From the NCBI RefSeq assembly GCF_900141755.1, contig NZ_LT670844.1:7412501-7476500 (forward strand): a stretch of 64,000 nucleotides of DNA, given 5' to 3'. This document shows positions 46,517 through 55,694 of the stretch, in pieces. The notes beneath the pieces are model-generated. The model was not told where the DNA came from. It saw nothing but the letters and a program-made list of their open reading frames with translations, and searched no databases. The first letter of the stretch is position 1; each line of letters starts with the position of its first letter. Origin of the DNA: Bradyrhizobium lablabi (GTDB lineage Bacteria > Pseudomonadota > Alphaproteobacteria > Rhizobiales > Xanthobacteraceae). The translations under genes and the position numbers were made by a program.

Positions 46517-47089
46517 ATGACAGACAAAGCCCATCCATGGAGCGTTCCCGTCACCGTAGCGCAAATACCCGATACCGGGTTGCATCGCGACATCGAAACT
46601 GACCAAGCCGCGCGCGAGGCGATGGCTGAGATCGCGGATTTGCGCGAGATCCTCTCGGCGAGCGCCTCGCTCGATGTGATGCCGAAGGGCGGGGGCGGCT
46701 TCCATGTTACCGGCCGGGTTCGCGCACGGGTCGGACAGACCTGTGTCGTGACGCTCGATCCGATCGAAAACGACATCGACGAAGAGATCGATCTGATCTT
46801 CGCACCGCCGGACCAAATTCCCGGGCTGTCCGATCTCGTCGACGATGCTGCCGAGAGCGATGAGGAAATTCCGGATCCGCCGGAGCCGATCATCAACGGC
46901 GTCATCGATCTTGGCCGGCTCGCAACCGATGCGCTGTTTCTCGCAATCGATCCCTATCCGCGCAAGCCGGATGCGGTTTTCGAGCCGCTGGTGGTCGCTG
47001 ATGATCCCGATGACCATCCGTTTGCGGCGCTGAAAGCGTTGCAGGTTGACGCAAAGCCGCAGGGTCCGAAAAAGCCTGACAAGCACTGA
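46517..47089 (+). CDS. DUF177 / YceD family protein
   Basis: 190 residues. The YceD core has GGGGFHVTGRVRARVGQTCV, VTLDPIENDIDEEIDLIF and LGRLATDALFLAIDPYPRKP. YceD proteins are often encoded with rpmF and plsX and are tied to 23S rRNA processing; here plsX follows, but rpmF is not in between. Confidence 0.87.
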   Translation: MTDKAHPWSVPVTVAQIPDTGLHRDIETDQAAREAMAEIADLREILSASASLDVMPKGGGGFHVTGRVRARVGQTCVVTLDPIENDIDEEIDLIFAPPDQIPGLSDLVDDAAESDEEIPDPPEPIINGVIDLGRLATDALFLAIDPYPRKPDAVFEPLVVADDPDDHPFAALKALQVDAKPQGPKKPDKH

Positions 47090-47403
47090 CGGCGCGCTGA
47101 ACCATCGTAACTTGTTCGCTGAATTCGTGTTCCGGCGGAGGTGGATACCGGCTTGCGTCAATAATCCGACGTAATATATTGAGTTAGCTTGCTTTATTGG
47201 CGTGCGCCGATTCCGCGTTGTTCCAGTCCGGCACCCAAAAGAGGGTGGTCAAGAGGTTGTGTCGGGGCGGGGACACGCTATTGTCGCGGCCCGGCCGAGG
47301 TGCAGCGTTGCGCTTCGCCGATCACCGCTTATCCATAGCGATTTCGAGTGTCCGCGGCTTAAGGCGCTTCAAGACCGCAAGAGATCAGGTTTCCGGGACG
47401 TTC

Positions 47404-48465
47404 ATGCCTCAAAAGGTTCGAATCGCGCTTGACGCCATGGGTGGCGATGTCGGCGCATCGGTCGTCATTCCCGGCGCCGCGATTTCATTGACCCGACATC
47501 CCGACAGCGAATTTCTGCTGTTCGGCGATCGCGCGCTGATCGAGCCGCAACTGGCAAAGCATCCGGCGATGAAGAAAGTCTCGCGCGTCGTTCATACCGA
47601 CGTCGCCGTCAGCAGCCACGACAAGCCGAGCCAGGCCTTGCGCCGCGGCCGCAAGACCTCGTCGATGTGGCTGGCGATCGACGCCGTCAAGAAAGGCGAG
47701 GCCGATGTCGCGGTATCGGCCGGCAATACCGGCGCGCTGATGGCGATGGCGCGCTTCAACCTGCGGACGCTGCCGGGGATCGACCGCCCGGCGATCGCGG
47801 CGGTATGGCCCACGATCCGCGGCGACTCTGTGGTGCTTGATCTCGGCGCCACCATCGGCGGCGACGCGCATCATCTGATGGAGCTGGCGGTGATGGGCAG
47901 CGCGATGGCAAGCGTCTTGTTCAATCTCGAACGGCCGACGGTCGGCCTGCTCAACATCGGCGTCGAGGAAATCAAGGGCCGTGAGGAGATTCGCGAGGCT
48001 GCGGAATTGCTGCGGGCGATGAACCTTCCACAGCTCGAATATATCGGCTTCGTCGAGGCCGATGGTATCGGCAAGGGCGCCGCCGACGTCATCGTCGCCG
48101 AAGGTTTTAGCGGCAATATTGCCCTGAAGGCGACCGAGGGCACGGCCCGCCAGATCAACGATTTTCTCCGCGCCGAGCTGTCACGGACCTGGCGTTCCAG
48201 GATCGGCTACCTGTTCGCGAAAAATGCGTTCAAGGCATTGCGCGACAAGCTCGATCCGAACAAGTCCAATGGCGGCGTGCTGCTCGGTCTGAAAGGCATC
48301 GTGGTCAAGAGCCATGGTGGAACCGACGCCGAAGGCTTTGCATATGCGGTCGACGTTGGCTATGAGATGGTCCATTACGATCTCCTCAACAAGATCAATC
48401 AGATGCTCAACCCGGACGGCGGCGCGCCTCCGTCGGCACCGACCGCGCAGGAGGCTGTCTCGTGA
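47404..48465 (+). CDS. plsX: Phosphate acyltransferase PlsX
   Basis: 353 residues. Converts acyl-ACP to acyl-phosphate at the start of phospholipid synthesis. N-terminal [20 protein letters not shown]; central [20 protein letters not shown] and [14 protein letters not shown]-terminal [17 protein letters not shown]. The ATG at 47404 matches the family start; the frame upstream to 47197 is not conserved. Its stop overlaps the fabH GTG (GTGA). Confidence 0.95.
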   Translation: MPQKVRIALDAMGGDVGASVVIPGAAISLTRHPDSEFLLFGDRALIEPQLAKHPAMKKVSRVVHTDVAVSSHDKPSQALRRGRKTSSMWLAIDAVKKGEADVAVSAGNTGALMAMARFNLRTLPGIDRPAIAAVWPTIRGDSVVLDLGATIGGDAHHLMELAVMGSAMASVLFNLERPTVGLLNIGVEEIKGREEIREAAELLRAMNLPQLEYIGFVEADGIGKGAADVIVAEGFSGNIALKATEGTARQINDFLRAELSRTWRSRIGYLFAKNAFKALRDKLDPNKSNGGVLLGLKGIVVKSHGGTDAEGFAYAVDVGYEMVHYDLLNKINQMLNPDGGAPPSAPTAQEAVS

Positions 48466-49439
48466 CTGCAACACGTTCGGTCGTGCTCGGCTGCGGCTCC
48501 TATCTGCCGCGGCAGATCCTGACCAATGCCGAACTGGCAGCGCGGATAGATACCTCTGACGAGTGGATCGTGCAGCGCACCGGCATCAAGCAGCGCCACA
48601 TCGCCGCCGAAGGCGAGTTCACCTCGCACTTAGCGATCCACGCGGCGCGCGCGGCCATTGCCGATGCCGGCATCGACGCGCAGTCGATCGACCTGATCGT
48701 GCTGGCGACCTCGACGCCGGACAACACCTTTCCCGCGACCGCGGTCGCGGTGCAGGAGGCGCTCGGCATCCACCACGGCGCGGCCTTCGATCTGCAGGCG
48801 GTGTGTTCGGGCTTCGTGTTCGCGCTCGCGACCGCCGACAATTTCCTGCGCACGGGTGCATTCAAGCGCGCACTGGTGATCGGCGCCGAGACGTTTTCGC
48901 GGATCCTCGACTGGAACGATCGCGGAACCTGCGTGCTGTTCGGCGATGGCGCCGGCGCCATCGTGCTCGACGCGCAAGAGCAGCCCGGCAAACCATCCGA
49001 CCGCGGCGTGCTGACGACCCATCTGCGCTCCGACGGCCGGCACCAGTCGAAACTATACGTCGATGGCGGTCCGTCCTCGACCCAGACGGTAGGCTATCTC
49101 CGGATGGAGGGGCGCGAAGTCTTCAAGCATGCGGTCGGCATGATCACCGACGTGATCGTGGATGCGTTCAAGGCCACCGGCACCTCGGCCGAGGAGATCG
49201 ACTGGTTCGTTCCACACCAAGCCAACAAGCGAATCATCGACGCTTCCGCGCACAAGCTGCATATTGCGCCGCGGAAGGTTGTGTTGACGGTCGACCTGCA
49301 CGGCAACACCTCGGCGGCGTCGATCCCGCTGGCGCTGACGGTCGCGGTCAGGGACGGACGCGTGAAGAAGGGCGATCTGGTGCTGCTGGAAGCAATGGGC
49401 GGCGGCTTCACCTGGGGATCGGCGCTGTTGCGCTGGTGA
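48462..49439 (+). CDS. fabH: Beta-ketoacyl-ACP synthase III
   Basis: 325 residues. Starts fatty-acid synthesis by joining acetyl-CoA and malonyl-ACP. Catalytic triad: Cys in [13 protein letters not shown], His in [12 protein letters not shown], Asn in [16 protein letters not shown] start coupled to plsX by a 4-bp overlap. Confidence 0.95.
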   Translation: MTATRSVVLGCGSYLPRQILTNAELAARIDTSDEWIVQRTGIKQRHIAAEGEFTSHLAIHAARAAIADAGIDAQSIDLIVLATSTPDNTFPATAVAVQEALGIHHGAAFDLQAVCSGFVFALATADNFLRTGAFKRALVIGAETFSRILDWNDRGTCVLFGDGAGAIVLDAQEQPGKPSDRGVLTTHLRSDGRHQSKLYVDGGPSSTQTVGYLRMEGREVFKHAVGMITDVIVDAFKATGTSAEEIDWFVPHQANKRIIDASAHKLHIAPRKVVLTVDLHGNTSAASIPLALTVAVRDGRVKKGDLVLLEAMGGGFTWGSALLRW

Positions 49440-49571
49440 GCGTTACGTTAAAAAGTCTGTGCACTTTGTTGACTTCTTTCATGCTATTGCATTGATGAGC
49501 GCTGTTGACCGGCGTATATTAAGCTCATAATTTCAGATAGATATTGTTCGCCGAGAGCGCGGGGCAAGGCG

Positions 49572-49901
49572 ATGACCGGAACCGGAAAAACTGTAACACG
49601 CGTTGACCTATGCGAAGCGGTCTACCAGAAGGTGGGGCTGTCGCGTACGGAATCCTCAGCCTTCGTGGAATTGGTGCTGAAGGAGATCACCGATTGCCTG
49701 GAGAAGGGCGAGACGGTGAAACTGTCCTCGTTCGGCTCGTTCATGGTGCGCAAGAAGGGCCAGCGCATCGGCCGCAATCCGAAGACCGGCACCGAGGTGC
49801 CGATTTCTCCGCGGCGGGTGATGGTGTTCAAGCCGTCGGCGATCCTGAAGCAGCGGATCAACGGTCACAGCCCCAGCAACGGCGAAAGCAAGACCGACTA
49901 G
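49572..49901 (+). CDS. ihfA: Integration host factor alpha subunit
   Basis: 109 residues. IHF/HU fold with [20 protein letters not shown] and the DNA-arm signature [20 protein letters not shown] (as segments). Dimerises with IhfB and bends DNA. The ~130-bp leader is AT-rich. The merR-like gene follows after 44 bp, a standard alphaproteobacterial arrangement. Confidence 0.93.
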   Translation: MTGTGKTVTRVDLCEAVYQKVGLSRTESSAFVELVLKEITDCLEKGETVKLSSFGSFMVRKKGQRIGRNPKTGTEVPISPRRVMVFKPSAILKQRINGHSPSNGESKTD

Positions 49902-49945
49902 GTTTCATCGGGGGCGAGCGGACAAGCAGAGGGAGACTTAAGCAT

Positions 49946-50518
49946 TTGGACAAGGCGCCGGATGCGTTCCGAACCATCAGCGAGGTCGCCGCCGACCTCG
50001 ACATCCCCCAGCACGTGTTGCGGTTTTGGGAGACGCGGTTCGCCCAGATCAAGCCGATGAAGCGCAGTGGCGGCCGGCGCTATTACCGGCCGGACGACGT
50101 CGATCTGCTCAGGGGCATCCGCCGACTGTTGTACGGCGAGGGCTACACCATCCGCGGGGTGCAGCGCATCTTGAAAGAGCATGGCATCGGCTCGGTCCAG
50201 CGTCTGGCCGATGCGTCGGCGGTTGCAGCTTTCGGCGCGATCGAGGAGGTGGTCGGTCAGAGCCTGCTGGAGCAGGATGATGACGCCATCCCCGGCCTCG
50301 GCCTCGACCTTGACGACGACGATTATGACGGCGGCAACGAAGGCACAGATTTCCGCCGCGCCGAGCCCGACGAGGACGGCATCCCGGCGTTCGACGCTGA
50401 CCCCGTTCCGGGCACCCAGGGTGGCGCCCGCCCGCTCGACGTCGCCCGCCTCAAAGGCGTGCTGCAGGACCTCATCGCCTGCCGGCAATTGCTGGATTCC
50501 GCGCTGAAGGACGGCTAG
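49946..50518 (+). CDS. MerR-family transcriptional regulator
   Basis: 190 residues from TTG 49946 with GGGAG upstream. Winged helix: [26 protein letters not shown] (as segments), [19 protein letters not shown]. No metal-binding Cys; the C-terminal part is very acidic ([13 protein letters not shown]) with a terminal helix. Same type as the regulator next to ihfA in other Rhizobiales; target unknown. Confidence 0.88.
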   Translation: MDKAPDAFRTISEVAADLDIPQHVLRFWETRFAQIKPMKRSGGRRYYRPDDVDLLRGIRRLLYGEGYTIRGVQRILKEHGIGSVQRLADASAVAAFGAIEEVVGQSLLEQDDDAIPGLGLDLDDDDYDGGNEGTDFRRAEPDEDGIPAFDADPVPGTQGGARPLDVARLKGVLQDLIACRQLLDSALKDG

Positions 50519-50624
50519 CCGCCGCGCGACGCCGGAACCGGCTGTTGGCGCTAGGGATATGCCTAATCCCGCGCCCCGTCAGGCTTCTTGCGCCCAACGC
50601 TGATCGAAGCTAAGGGAACGGCAT

Positions 50625-50702
50625 CGGAGCGTGGCGCAGCCCGGTTAGCGCACTAGTCTGGGAGACTAGGGGTCGGAGGTTCAAATCCTCTCGCTCCGAC
50701 CA
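50625..50702 (+). tRNA. tRNA-Pro (anticodon GGG)
   Basis: Acceptor arms CGGAGCG and CGCTCCG, discriminator A and encoded CCA (50700-50702). D arm GCGCAGCCCGGTTAGCGC, anticodon stem-loop CTAGTCTGGGAGACTAG with GGG at the anticodon position, T arm with GGTTCAAATCC. Reads CCC (and CCU by wobble). Confidence 0.96.
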
Positions 50703-50705
50703 AAG

Positions 50706-50732
50706 AAAGCCCCGGTAATACGGGGCTTTTTT
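50706..50732 (+). terminator. Terminator after tRNA-Pro
   Basis: AAAGCCCCG, loop GTAATA, CGGGGCTTTTTT: a rho-independent terminator 4 bp after the tRNA CCA. Confidence 0.88.
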
Positions 50733-50739
50733 CATTTCC

Positions 50740-51121
50740 AACCGGTCATGCAAGAGCACGAAAACCGAACAAAAGCCGGAATAATTCGGGATTTCCGGAC
50801 AGAAAGTCCCCAGAAAAGTCCCCAGACTGATCGGGCGCGTTCATGAGAGGTTCTTTGTTGCCGGTACAAAAGGCCGGAGCTTAACGGCTGCATGAGCGTA
50901 GACTCATCGCTTCCCGCACCCCGTTACGACCCCAAGTCCCAAGTCGAAGCGGGGTGCAACCCGGGGTCGCTGCCTCCATCGTTGCGCAGGACAACTAATC
51001 GTCCCGATATTGTTCCACCAGCGACGCGGGCGCGCCTCATTTTCGTTCAGGTCAGCGCAAATTGGGATCCCAAAGAAAAAAACGTCGCTTTCCCGGGTCA
51101 GGTGGCAGGGAGGATCGGACC
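50740..51121. other. Region 3' of tRNA-Pro, no gene supported
   Basis: About 380 bp with lower GC. It contains a tandem pair AAAGTCCCCAGA/AAAGTCCCCAGA (about 50805-50827). This kind of sequence follows tRNA genes that act as integration sites, but no integrase or second att copy was found. Short open frames lack support. Confidence 0.4.
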
Positions 51122-51292
51122 ATGCCTGAGGACTACGACTGGAAGGAACGTCGAGATCAGGTGGAGCGCTACCGCATTCTAGCACAAGAAACTACGGACC
51201 CAATTGCGGCTCGTTTGCTCCGCGATATCGTCCTGGACTTGGAAGCCGAGTTGAAAGGATCGCCGCAAAGTGGCGCCCTCGATGCCGCATGA
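51122..51292 (+). CDS. Small helical protein, unknown
   Basis: 56 residues: MPEDYDWKERRDQVERYRIL start, then ETTDPIAARLLRDIVLDLEA. GGGAGGA is 7 bp before the ATG. Two amphipathic helices. Similar in layout to the 59-residue protein at 51626 (charged helix, DS/DP-P turn, second helix). Confidence 0.6.
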   Translation: MPEDYDWKERRDQVERYRILAQETTDPIAARLLRDIVLDLEAELKGSPQSGALDAA

Positions 51293-51625
51293 GCGCCGAG
51301 GCATGGCTTACCGCACAAAAGCCATTCCCGGAAGAAAGGCCCCGAAAGGCTGGCGGTCTCAGCGGTGCGCCCGAGGCGCCCCGCCAAGCAGAAACCTCAC
51401 CAGTGGCCCGCGCTGGGCCGTTTGCCGCGCTATCAGTTGGGCCACACCGGCTCATCGAATAGGACCGCGGCCCGAGCGATCATACGCCCGCTCGGGAGGC
51501 GTTTTGCATTCGAGGTGGCGTTCGCGATCAGCGTCGCGAAATTTCCTAAGCGTTGCCATCTTTTCGAACGGGGGCGCATGCCAAGGTACTATTGAGGGTT
51601 GTGGTGTGTTGCGTGGAGTAGTGCC
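51293..51625. other. Non-coding stretch, with a partial copy of the 79-bp repeat
   Basis: No gene supported. GAATAGGACCGCGGCCCGAG near 51454 resembles the left end of the 79-bp repeat found at 51843 and 57541, so a decayed third copy may be present. Confidence 0.35.
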
Positions 51626-51805
51626 ATGGTCACTGATCTTCAAACCAAAGTGGAAAAGTACGAGATCAAAGCCGCCCAGTGCGAAGAGTCGGCTCGGCAG
51701 GCGACGGATAGCCCCCAGAGGGCCTTGTATGAGGTGCTTGCTCGTTACTATGGCGAGCTGGCAACGGACTTCCGGCAAGTTATCGAAAAACGGAAGGCCG
51801 CGTAG
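51626..51805 (+). CDS. Small helical protein, unknown
   Basis: 59 residues: MVTDLQTKVEKYEIKAAQCE start, SARQATDSPQRALYEVLARY middle, basic C terminus. GGAG lies 8 bp upstream. Two-helix layout similar to 51122-51292. No function inferred. Confidence 0.6.
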   Translation: MVTDLQTKVEKYEIKAAQCEESARQATDSPQRALYEVLARYYGELATDFRQVIEKRKAA

Positions 51806-51842
51806 CTGCCGGTCGCCCCGGCTGATCGCATGCTCGCGTAGC

Positions 51843-51921
51843 GGCGAATAAGTCGCGGCCGGAGCGCTTGTCGTTTTCTTTGTCCGGAAGAGTGACCTAG
51901 CTCACATGTCGTGCGCGCAGG
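51843..51921. repeat. 79-bp direct repeat, copy A
   Basis: Aligns without gaps to 57541-57619 with 7 mismatches (72/79). A 35-bp core from about 51872 to 51907 is identical. The core contains the CRP-like dyad GTGACCTAGCTCAC. The right part encodes the last residues and stop of the minus-strand gene at 51902-52327. Confidence 0.88.
51892..51905. promoter_or_regulatory. CRP/FNR-like dyad, copy A
   Basis: GTGACCTAGCTCAC matches GTGA-N6-TCAC, the CRP half-site arrangement. It lies in the conserved core of the 79-bp repeat. No plus-strand gene starts close downstream here, so function at this copy is doubtful. Confidence 0.4.
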
Positions 51922-52327
51922 ATACCGCTGGGTTACACGAGGGTTTCATCTGTTCCCTCTCTGGAACCGGCCTTGCGGCGCGGTGCGCCTCTAACAATTT
52001 CGCCCCAGCCACCGCCAGGTCGTTGTTCCGAGCCACATAGCTATCAATGATCGCCATGAGGGAGGCGATCAGTCGATGGGTGCCTATTTCAGGATGAGTT
52101 TTTGGTCGGAGGACAATCGCTAACACCGCCCGCCGGACCGAGGCCACGCGATCACAAGCCAGCCGAAGGCAGGACACTATCGTCGGAAGATTTCGAGTGA
52201 CCATGCCGGCCGGTCGCGGCTTGCGCTCCTCGAGCCAGTAGTTCTCATACCAGGAACTATCGACTTGAAGGAAGCGCATCGTGTGGTCGAGGCCTCTCGG
52301 ATGGCGATGCGAATAATCGGCTGGCAT
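51902..52327 (-). CDS. Conserved protein of unknown function
   Basis: 141 residues. Start MPADYSHRHPRGLDHTMRFL, then QVDSSWYENYWLEERKPRP, an aromatic/charged stretch I recall from small Bradyrhizobium proteins, then a helical body. GGGAGAG lies 5 bp ahead of the ATG. The last ~6 residues come from the 79-bp repeat. No membrane segment. Confidence 0.58.
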   Translation of the reverse strand: MPADYSHRHPRGLDHTMRFLQVDSSWYENYWLEERKPRPAGMVTRNLPTIVSCLRLACDRVASVRRAVLAIVLRPKTHPEIGTHRLIASLMAIIDSYVARNNDLAVAGAKLLEAHRAARPVPEREQMKPSCNPAVSCAHDM

Positions 52328-52432
52328 GGCACTCTCCCTTGCATTCAGACGAGGCCGATCATCAGGTCCTCAAGTGACTGATGCCGGAAGTCGGCCCCGG
52401 GAAACGGTGCGATTGGTCGTGTCCAATTTCGG

Positions 52433-52696
52433 TCATCCATCGGTCCCGGATATCGGAGGGATGGATCGGATGCGTCGCGAGTCGATAGCGCGGTTCGAGG
52501 CGACGTAGTCGATCTCGCCGCGCGCAATGCCGATGTCCTGTAGCTCCCTGTCATCTAGATCGCACAAGGTCGCTCGTAACCTCTGGCGTTTGCGCCGTTC
52601 CTGAAACGCACCCCAATATCTGCTGAAGAGGTTGGAGACGCGCCGCGTCGACGCGGGCGTCTGGTCCAGCCACGTTACACCGTGAGCCGTGTTCAT
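52433..52696 (-). CDS. DUF1127 (YjiS-like) small protein
   Basis: 87 residues. The Arg-rich helix RRKRQRLRATLCDLDDRELQ leads into DIGIARGEIDYVASN, the DUF1127 core. Such proteins in alphaproteobacteria are tied to RNA turnover and phosphate/carbon stress, sometimes RNA-binding. GGGAGA precedes the ATG. Divergent from the TolB/TPR gene. Confidence 0.8.
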   Translation of the reverse strand: MNTAHGVTWLDQTPASTRRVSNLFSRYWGAFQERRKRQRLRATLCDLDDRELQDIGIARGEIDYVASNRAIDSRRIRSIPPISGTDG

Positions 52697-52861
52697 CGTC
52701 GTATCTCCCGAGGACGTTGTTTTCCACCGGACCAGGGTGGCAAGACATCGTCGGGCGCGCTTGACATTCGGCTTACATTTTCCTTACCGACGGCTTATTC
52801 TTTGTGTTGCAACCGTTGCTAGAGCCTCGACGATTCGGAGGCCGCCTAAGGGATTGGCAGC

Positions 52862-54439
52862 TTGCGCTATCTCTTCGAGGAGTACGCATTCGACACTGAC
52901 CGGCGCGAGCTGCATCGCGGGGCGGACGCCGTCTCGGTCGCGCCACAGGTATTCGACCTGCTCGACTATCTGATCCGCAACAGGGAGCGTGTTGTCAGCA
53001 AAGACGACCTCATCATCGCCATTTGGAATGGGCGCAGCGTGTCCGATGCAGCACTGACGACCCGCCTGAATGCCGCCCGGAGCGCGATCGGCGATTCCGG
53101 CGAGGAACAGCGCCTCATCAAAACACTGCCGCGCAAGGGCTTCCGTTTCGTGGGTACAGTGCGGGAAGCGCAGAGGCCCGCAAGTGTGGCGGTCAGCGAT
53201 GCACCGGTGCAACAGCCGAATCCCGCCCTTCCGCTCCCCGACAAACCCTCGATCGCCGTTCTCCCCTTCACCAACCTGAGCTCCGATCCGGAGCAGGATT
53301 ATTTCGCCGACGGCATGGCCGAGGACATCATCACGGCGCTGTCTCGTTTCAAGGCGCTGTTCGTCATCGCCCGCAACTCGAGCTTCACATACAAGGGGCG
53401 TGCCGTCGACGTGAAGCAGGTCGGGCGCGAGCTTGGGGTGCGCTACGTGTTGGAAGGGAGCGTTCGCAAAGCGGCAAATCGAGTGCGCATCACGGGACAG
53501 CTCGTCGATACCGCCACTGGGGCCCATCTTTGGGCGGAACGTTTTGACGGCGGGTTCGGCGACATCTTCGATCTGCAGGACCAGGTGACCGAGAGCGTTG
53601 TCGGGGCGATCGCGCCAGCGGTGGAAAAGGCCGAGATCGAGCGTGCCAAGCGCAAGCCGACCGAGAGTCTCGACGCCTATGCCCTCTATTTACGCGGTTT
53701 GGCCAGGTTTTATCAGTTTGGTAACCGGCAAGCGAACGACGAGGCATTACGCCTGTTCAACAGCGTGATTGAGCTCGATCCAGATTTTGCGGCCGCCTAC
53801 GGTCGTGCCGCCCATTGTTACGTCAGTGCCAAGATCAATGGCTGGATTTCAGACACAGCGAACGAGATTGCCGAAGTGAAGAGGCTCGCCCAACGGGCCG
53901 TTGAGTTGGGCAAGGATGACGCGATCGCGCTCACCCCCAGCGGGTGGGCGCTAGCGTATGTTGTTCGCGATCTCGAGGTAGGCGCCGGCTTAATCGATCG
54001 CGCGCTTGCGCTCAATTCCAATTTGGCCGAGGCATGGTTTTACGGCGGCTGGGTAAAAAACTTTCTCGGCGAGCCGGAAACGGCGACCGAGCGCTTCGCG
54101 CGTGCCATGCGCCTGAGCCCACTTGATCCGTTGGCGATAGGAATGCGAAGCGGGACCGCGTTTGCCCATTTTCTCCTGGGCCGCTATGCCGAAGCGGCAT
54201 CGTGGGCGGCAATGGCATTGCAGGACAAACCGGACTATCAACCTGGATTACGTATCGCCGCCGCAAGCAACGCAATGGCCGGACGGCCGGAGCAAGCACA
54301 CAAGGCAATGGCTCGGCTGCGGCAACTGAATCCCGCGCTACATGTTTCCACCCTCAAAGACGTGGTGGGCCCTTATCGGCGTGCCGAAGACCTCTCGCGA
54401 TACGAAGAAGCATTGCGGCAAGCCGGACTGCCCGAATGA
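52862..54439 (+). CDS. OmpR-type winged helix - TolB-like - TPR protein
   Basis: 525 residues from TTG 52862. Residues ~1-98 are a winged helix of the OmpR/CadC type (FEEYAFDTDRRELHRG, VSDAALTTRLNAARSAIGD, RTLPRKGFRF-like wing). Residues ~120-260 are a TolB-N/FlgO-like domain (KPSIAVLPFTNLSSDPEQDY, YVLEGSVRKAANRVRITGQL). Then about five TPR units (~280-520). No membrane segment, unlike CadC. Rhizobiales have many such proteins, often misnamed adenylate cyclases. TTGACA at 52761 may be a -35 box. Confidence 0.82.
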   Translation: MRYLFEEYAFDTDRRELHRGADAVSVAPQVFDLLDYLIRNRERVVSKDDLIIAIWNGRSVSDAALTTRLNAARSAIGDSGEEQRLIKTLPRKGFRFVGTVREAQRPASVAVSDAPVQQPNPALPLPDKPSIAVLPFTNLSSDPEQDYFADGMAEDIITALSRFKALFVIARNSSFTYKGRAVDVKQVGRELGVRYVLEGSVRKAANRVRITGQLVDTATGAHLWAERFDGGFGDIFDLQDQVTESVVGAIAPAVEKAEIERAKRKPTESLDAYALYLRGLARFYQFGNRQANDEALRLFNSVIELDPDFAAAYGRAAHCYVSAKINGWISDTANEIAEVKRLAQRAVELGKDDAIALTPSGWALAYVVRDLEVGAGLIDRALALNSNLAEAWFYGGWVKNFLGEPETATERFARAMRLSPLDPLAIGMRSGTAFAHFLLGRYAEAASWAAMALQDKPDYQPGLRIAAASNAMAGRPEQAHKAMARLRQLNPALHVSTLKDVVGPYRRAEDLSRYEEALRQAGLPE

Positions 54440-54605
54440 CCATCGCGGCTGGAGCCGGGGGTGGGTTCATGATGGCGTTGCTGTCCACTGAATGTTGGAG
54501 GCTTTTGACCCTGACCGGACATCGGTTTTTTTCCATTCGAACCGTCTGCCTTGGGTTAGCGACCAACTCACCGACACCGCACCTCACGCCCGGAGAGGAG
54601 CTGCC

Positions 54606-54653
54606 ATGCCGAACGTCGAAAGTCATTCGTTCGATTTGCCTGTTTTTGCCTGA
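54606..54653 (+). CDS. Possible 15-residue leader peptide
   Basis: MPNVESHSFDLPVFA from an ATG preceded by GGAGAGGAG at good spacing; it ends 18 bp before the next gene. Too short for homology evidence. May be a translated leader for 54672-54926 or chance. Confidence 0.3.
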   Translation: MPNVESHSFDLPVFA

Positions 54654-54671
54654 GAATCGAAGGATATTGCG

Positions 54672-54926
54672 ATGAACGCGTCGTCCATCGAAAAACTTTC
54701 CGTCGGTGACGTCGGAAGCTTTCGTGAGCTGAATGCCAAGAGAAATCCAGACGGGCTCGCTCTTGTTTACATACCTGGGCTTGCTGCTCTTCTTGAGCGC
54801 GCCAGACAACTCAAGGGCTCCGAACTGTCTGAAGAAGAATCGGCGCGTATTGCAGAGCACGCAACTGTGATGGCAGCGCCACCGGAAGTAGCGAAAGAAA
54901 CAATCGAAAATAGAGGCTATGAGTAG
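54672..54926 (+). CDS. Small protein, unknown
   Basis: 84 residues, AAGGA upstream. Soluble, with a helix GLAALLERARQLKGSELSEE. Acidic C-terminal region. GC lower than core genes. No family recognised. Confidence 0.58.
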   Translation: MNASSIEKLSVGDVGSFRELNAKRNPDGLALVYIPGLAALLERARQLKGSELSEEESARIAEHATVMAAPPEVAKETIENRGYE

Positions 54927-55034
54927 TCGCGTTCCTTCGGCTACGCATGACGCAGGCGCAATACGGGCGCCACGGGTTCGCGCCTCCAGCGCGAGCCGCA
55001 GGGAACCAATCCAGGCGTAAAAGCCTTATTCCAT

Positions 55035-55268
55035 ATGATCGATCCCATTGAAGACGTGCTCGCTCCCATCGTTATCGAACGGTCGATGAGCATCTTTGAG
55101 AGTTTTAGGGATACGAAGCATGTCGACATCGTGCAGGCGCGCAAGGCCGTGACGCGGCACGTGTTCGAATTGATCGGATCGGGGCAGACGGACGAAAAAG
55201 AACTGGTGGTGTCAGCTCTGACCTACCTCAAATCACTCGAGGCGAGAGCCGAGGCGACAAAGCCATGA
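55035..55268 (+). CDS. Small helical protein, paralogue of 33740
   Basis: 77 residues. ARKAVTRHVFELIGSGQTDE and LVVSALTYLKSLEA align with ARAKVTSYVTTLFEAGERDP and LTVCGLTYLRELDG of the protein at 33740-33961. Stop overlaps the next start (ATGA), so the two are co-translated. Confidence 0.68.
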   Translation: MIDPIEDVLAPIVIERSMSIFESFRDTKHVDIVQARKAVTRHVFELIGSGQTDEKELVVSALTYLKSLEARAEATKP

Positions 55269-55516
55269 AAATCCTGGAGCACTCCGAAAGTCACATCGTC
55301 AAACTGGATGATGGATCGAGCTGGCAGATTTTTCCCGGCGATATCGACCGCACCTTGACATGGTTGCCGACGACGGAGCTCAGGCTGTTCGAGATAAGCG
55401 ACGAAGTCGCCTCGCATGCCCTGATCAATTCCGATGACGGAACCCGTGTCCGCGTGCGGCCTTTAGGCGAGCGTTGGCCCGCTGCGAGGGTCAAGAACGT
55501 CTTGAAGCAGGGCTGA
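55265..55516 (+). CDS. Small beta-rich protein, unknown
   Basis: 83 residues. Strand-rich sequence: SHIVKLDDGSSWQIFPGDID, LRLFEISDEVASHALINSDD, TRVRVRPLGERWPA. It resembles small single-domain barrels in composition. Translationally coupled to the preceding gene by ATGA. Confidence 0.65.
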   Translation: MKILEHSESHIVKLDDGSSWQIFPGDIDRTLTWLPTTELRLFEISDEVASHALINSDDGTRVRVRPLGERWPAARVKNVLKQG

Positions 55517-55694
55517 CAGATCGTCCGAAAACAAATCTGATGCGGCGCTTTCGACGTCCGCAGGCGCCGAAGTCCGCCTCTCGCCCCCAGGGGCGGACAT
55601 GAGGGTCAGCCGGACATCGGCCCACAATTCTGCTATATGACCATTCAATTTCCCTGCGCATTGCCAACAAGAACAACGCTGAAGGATACGACAC

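Noticed and set aside
50703..52000. Integrated element at tRNA-Pro
   Set aside because: No integrase, no second copy of the tRNA 3' end; only a weak impression from lower GC and a tandem 12-mer.
52862..54439. Adenylate cyclase, the usual database name for this architecture
   Set aside because: No cyclase catalytic motifs are present; the domains are winged helix, TolB-like and TPR.
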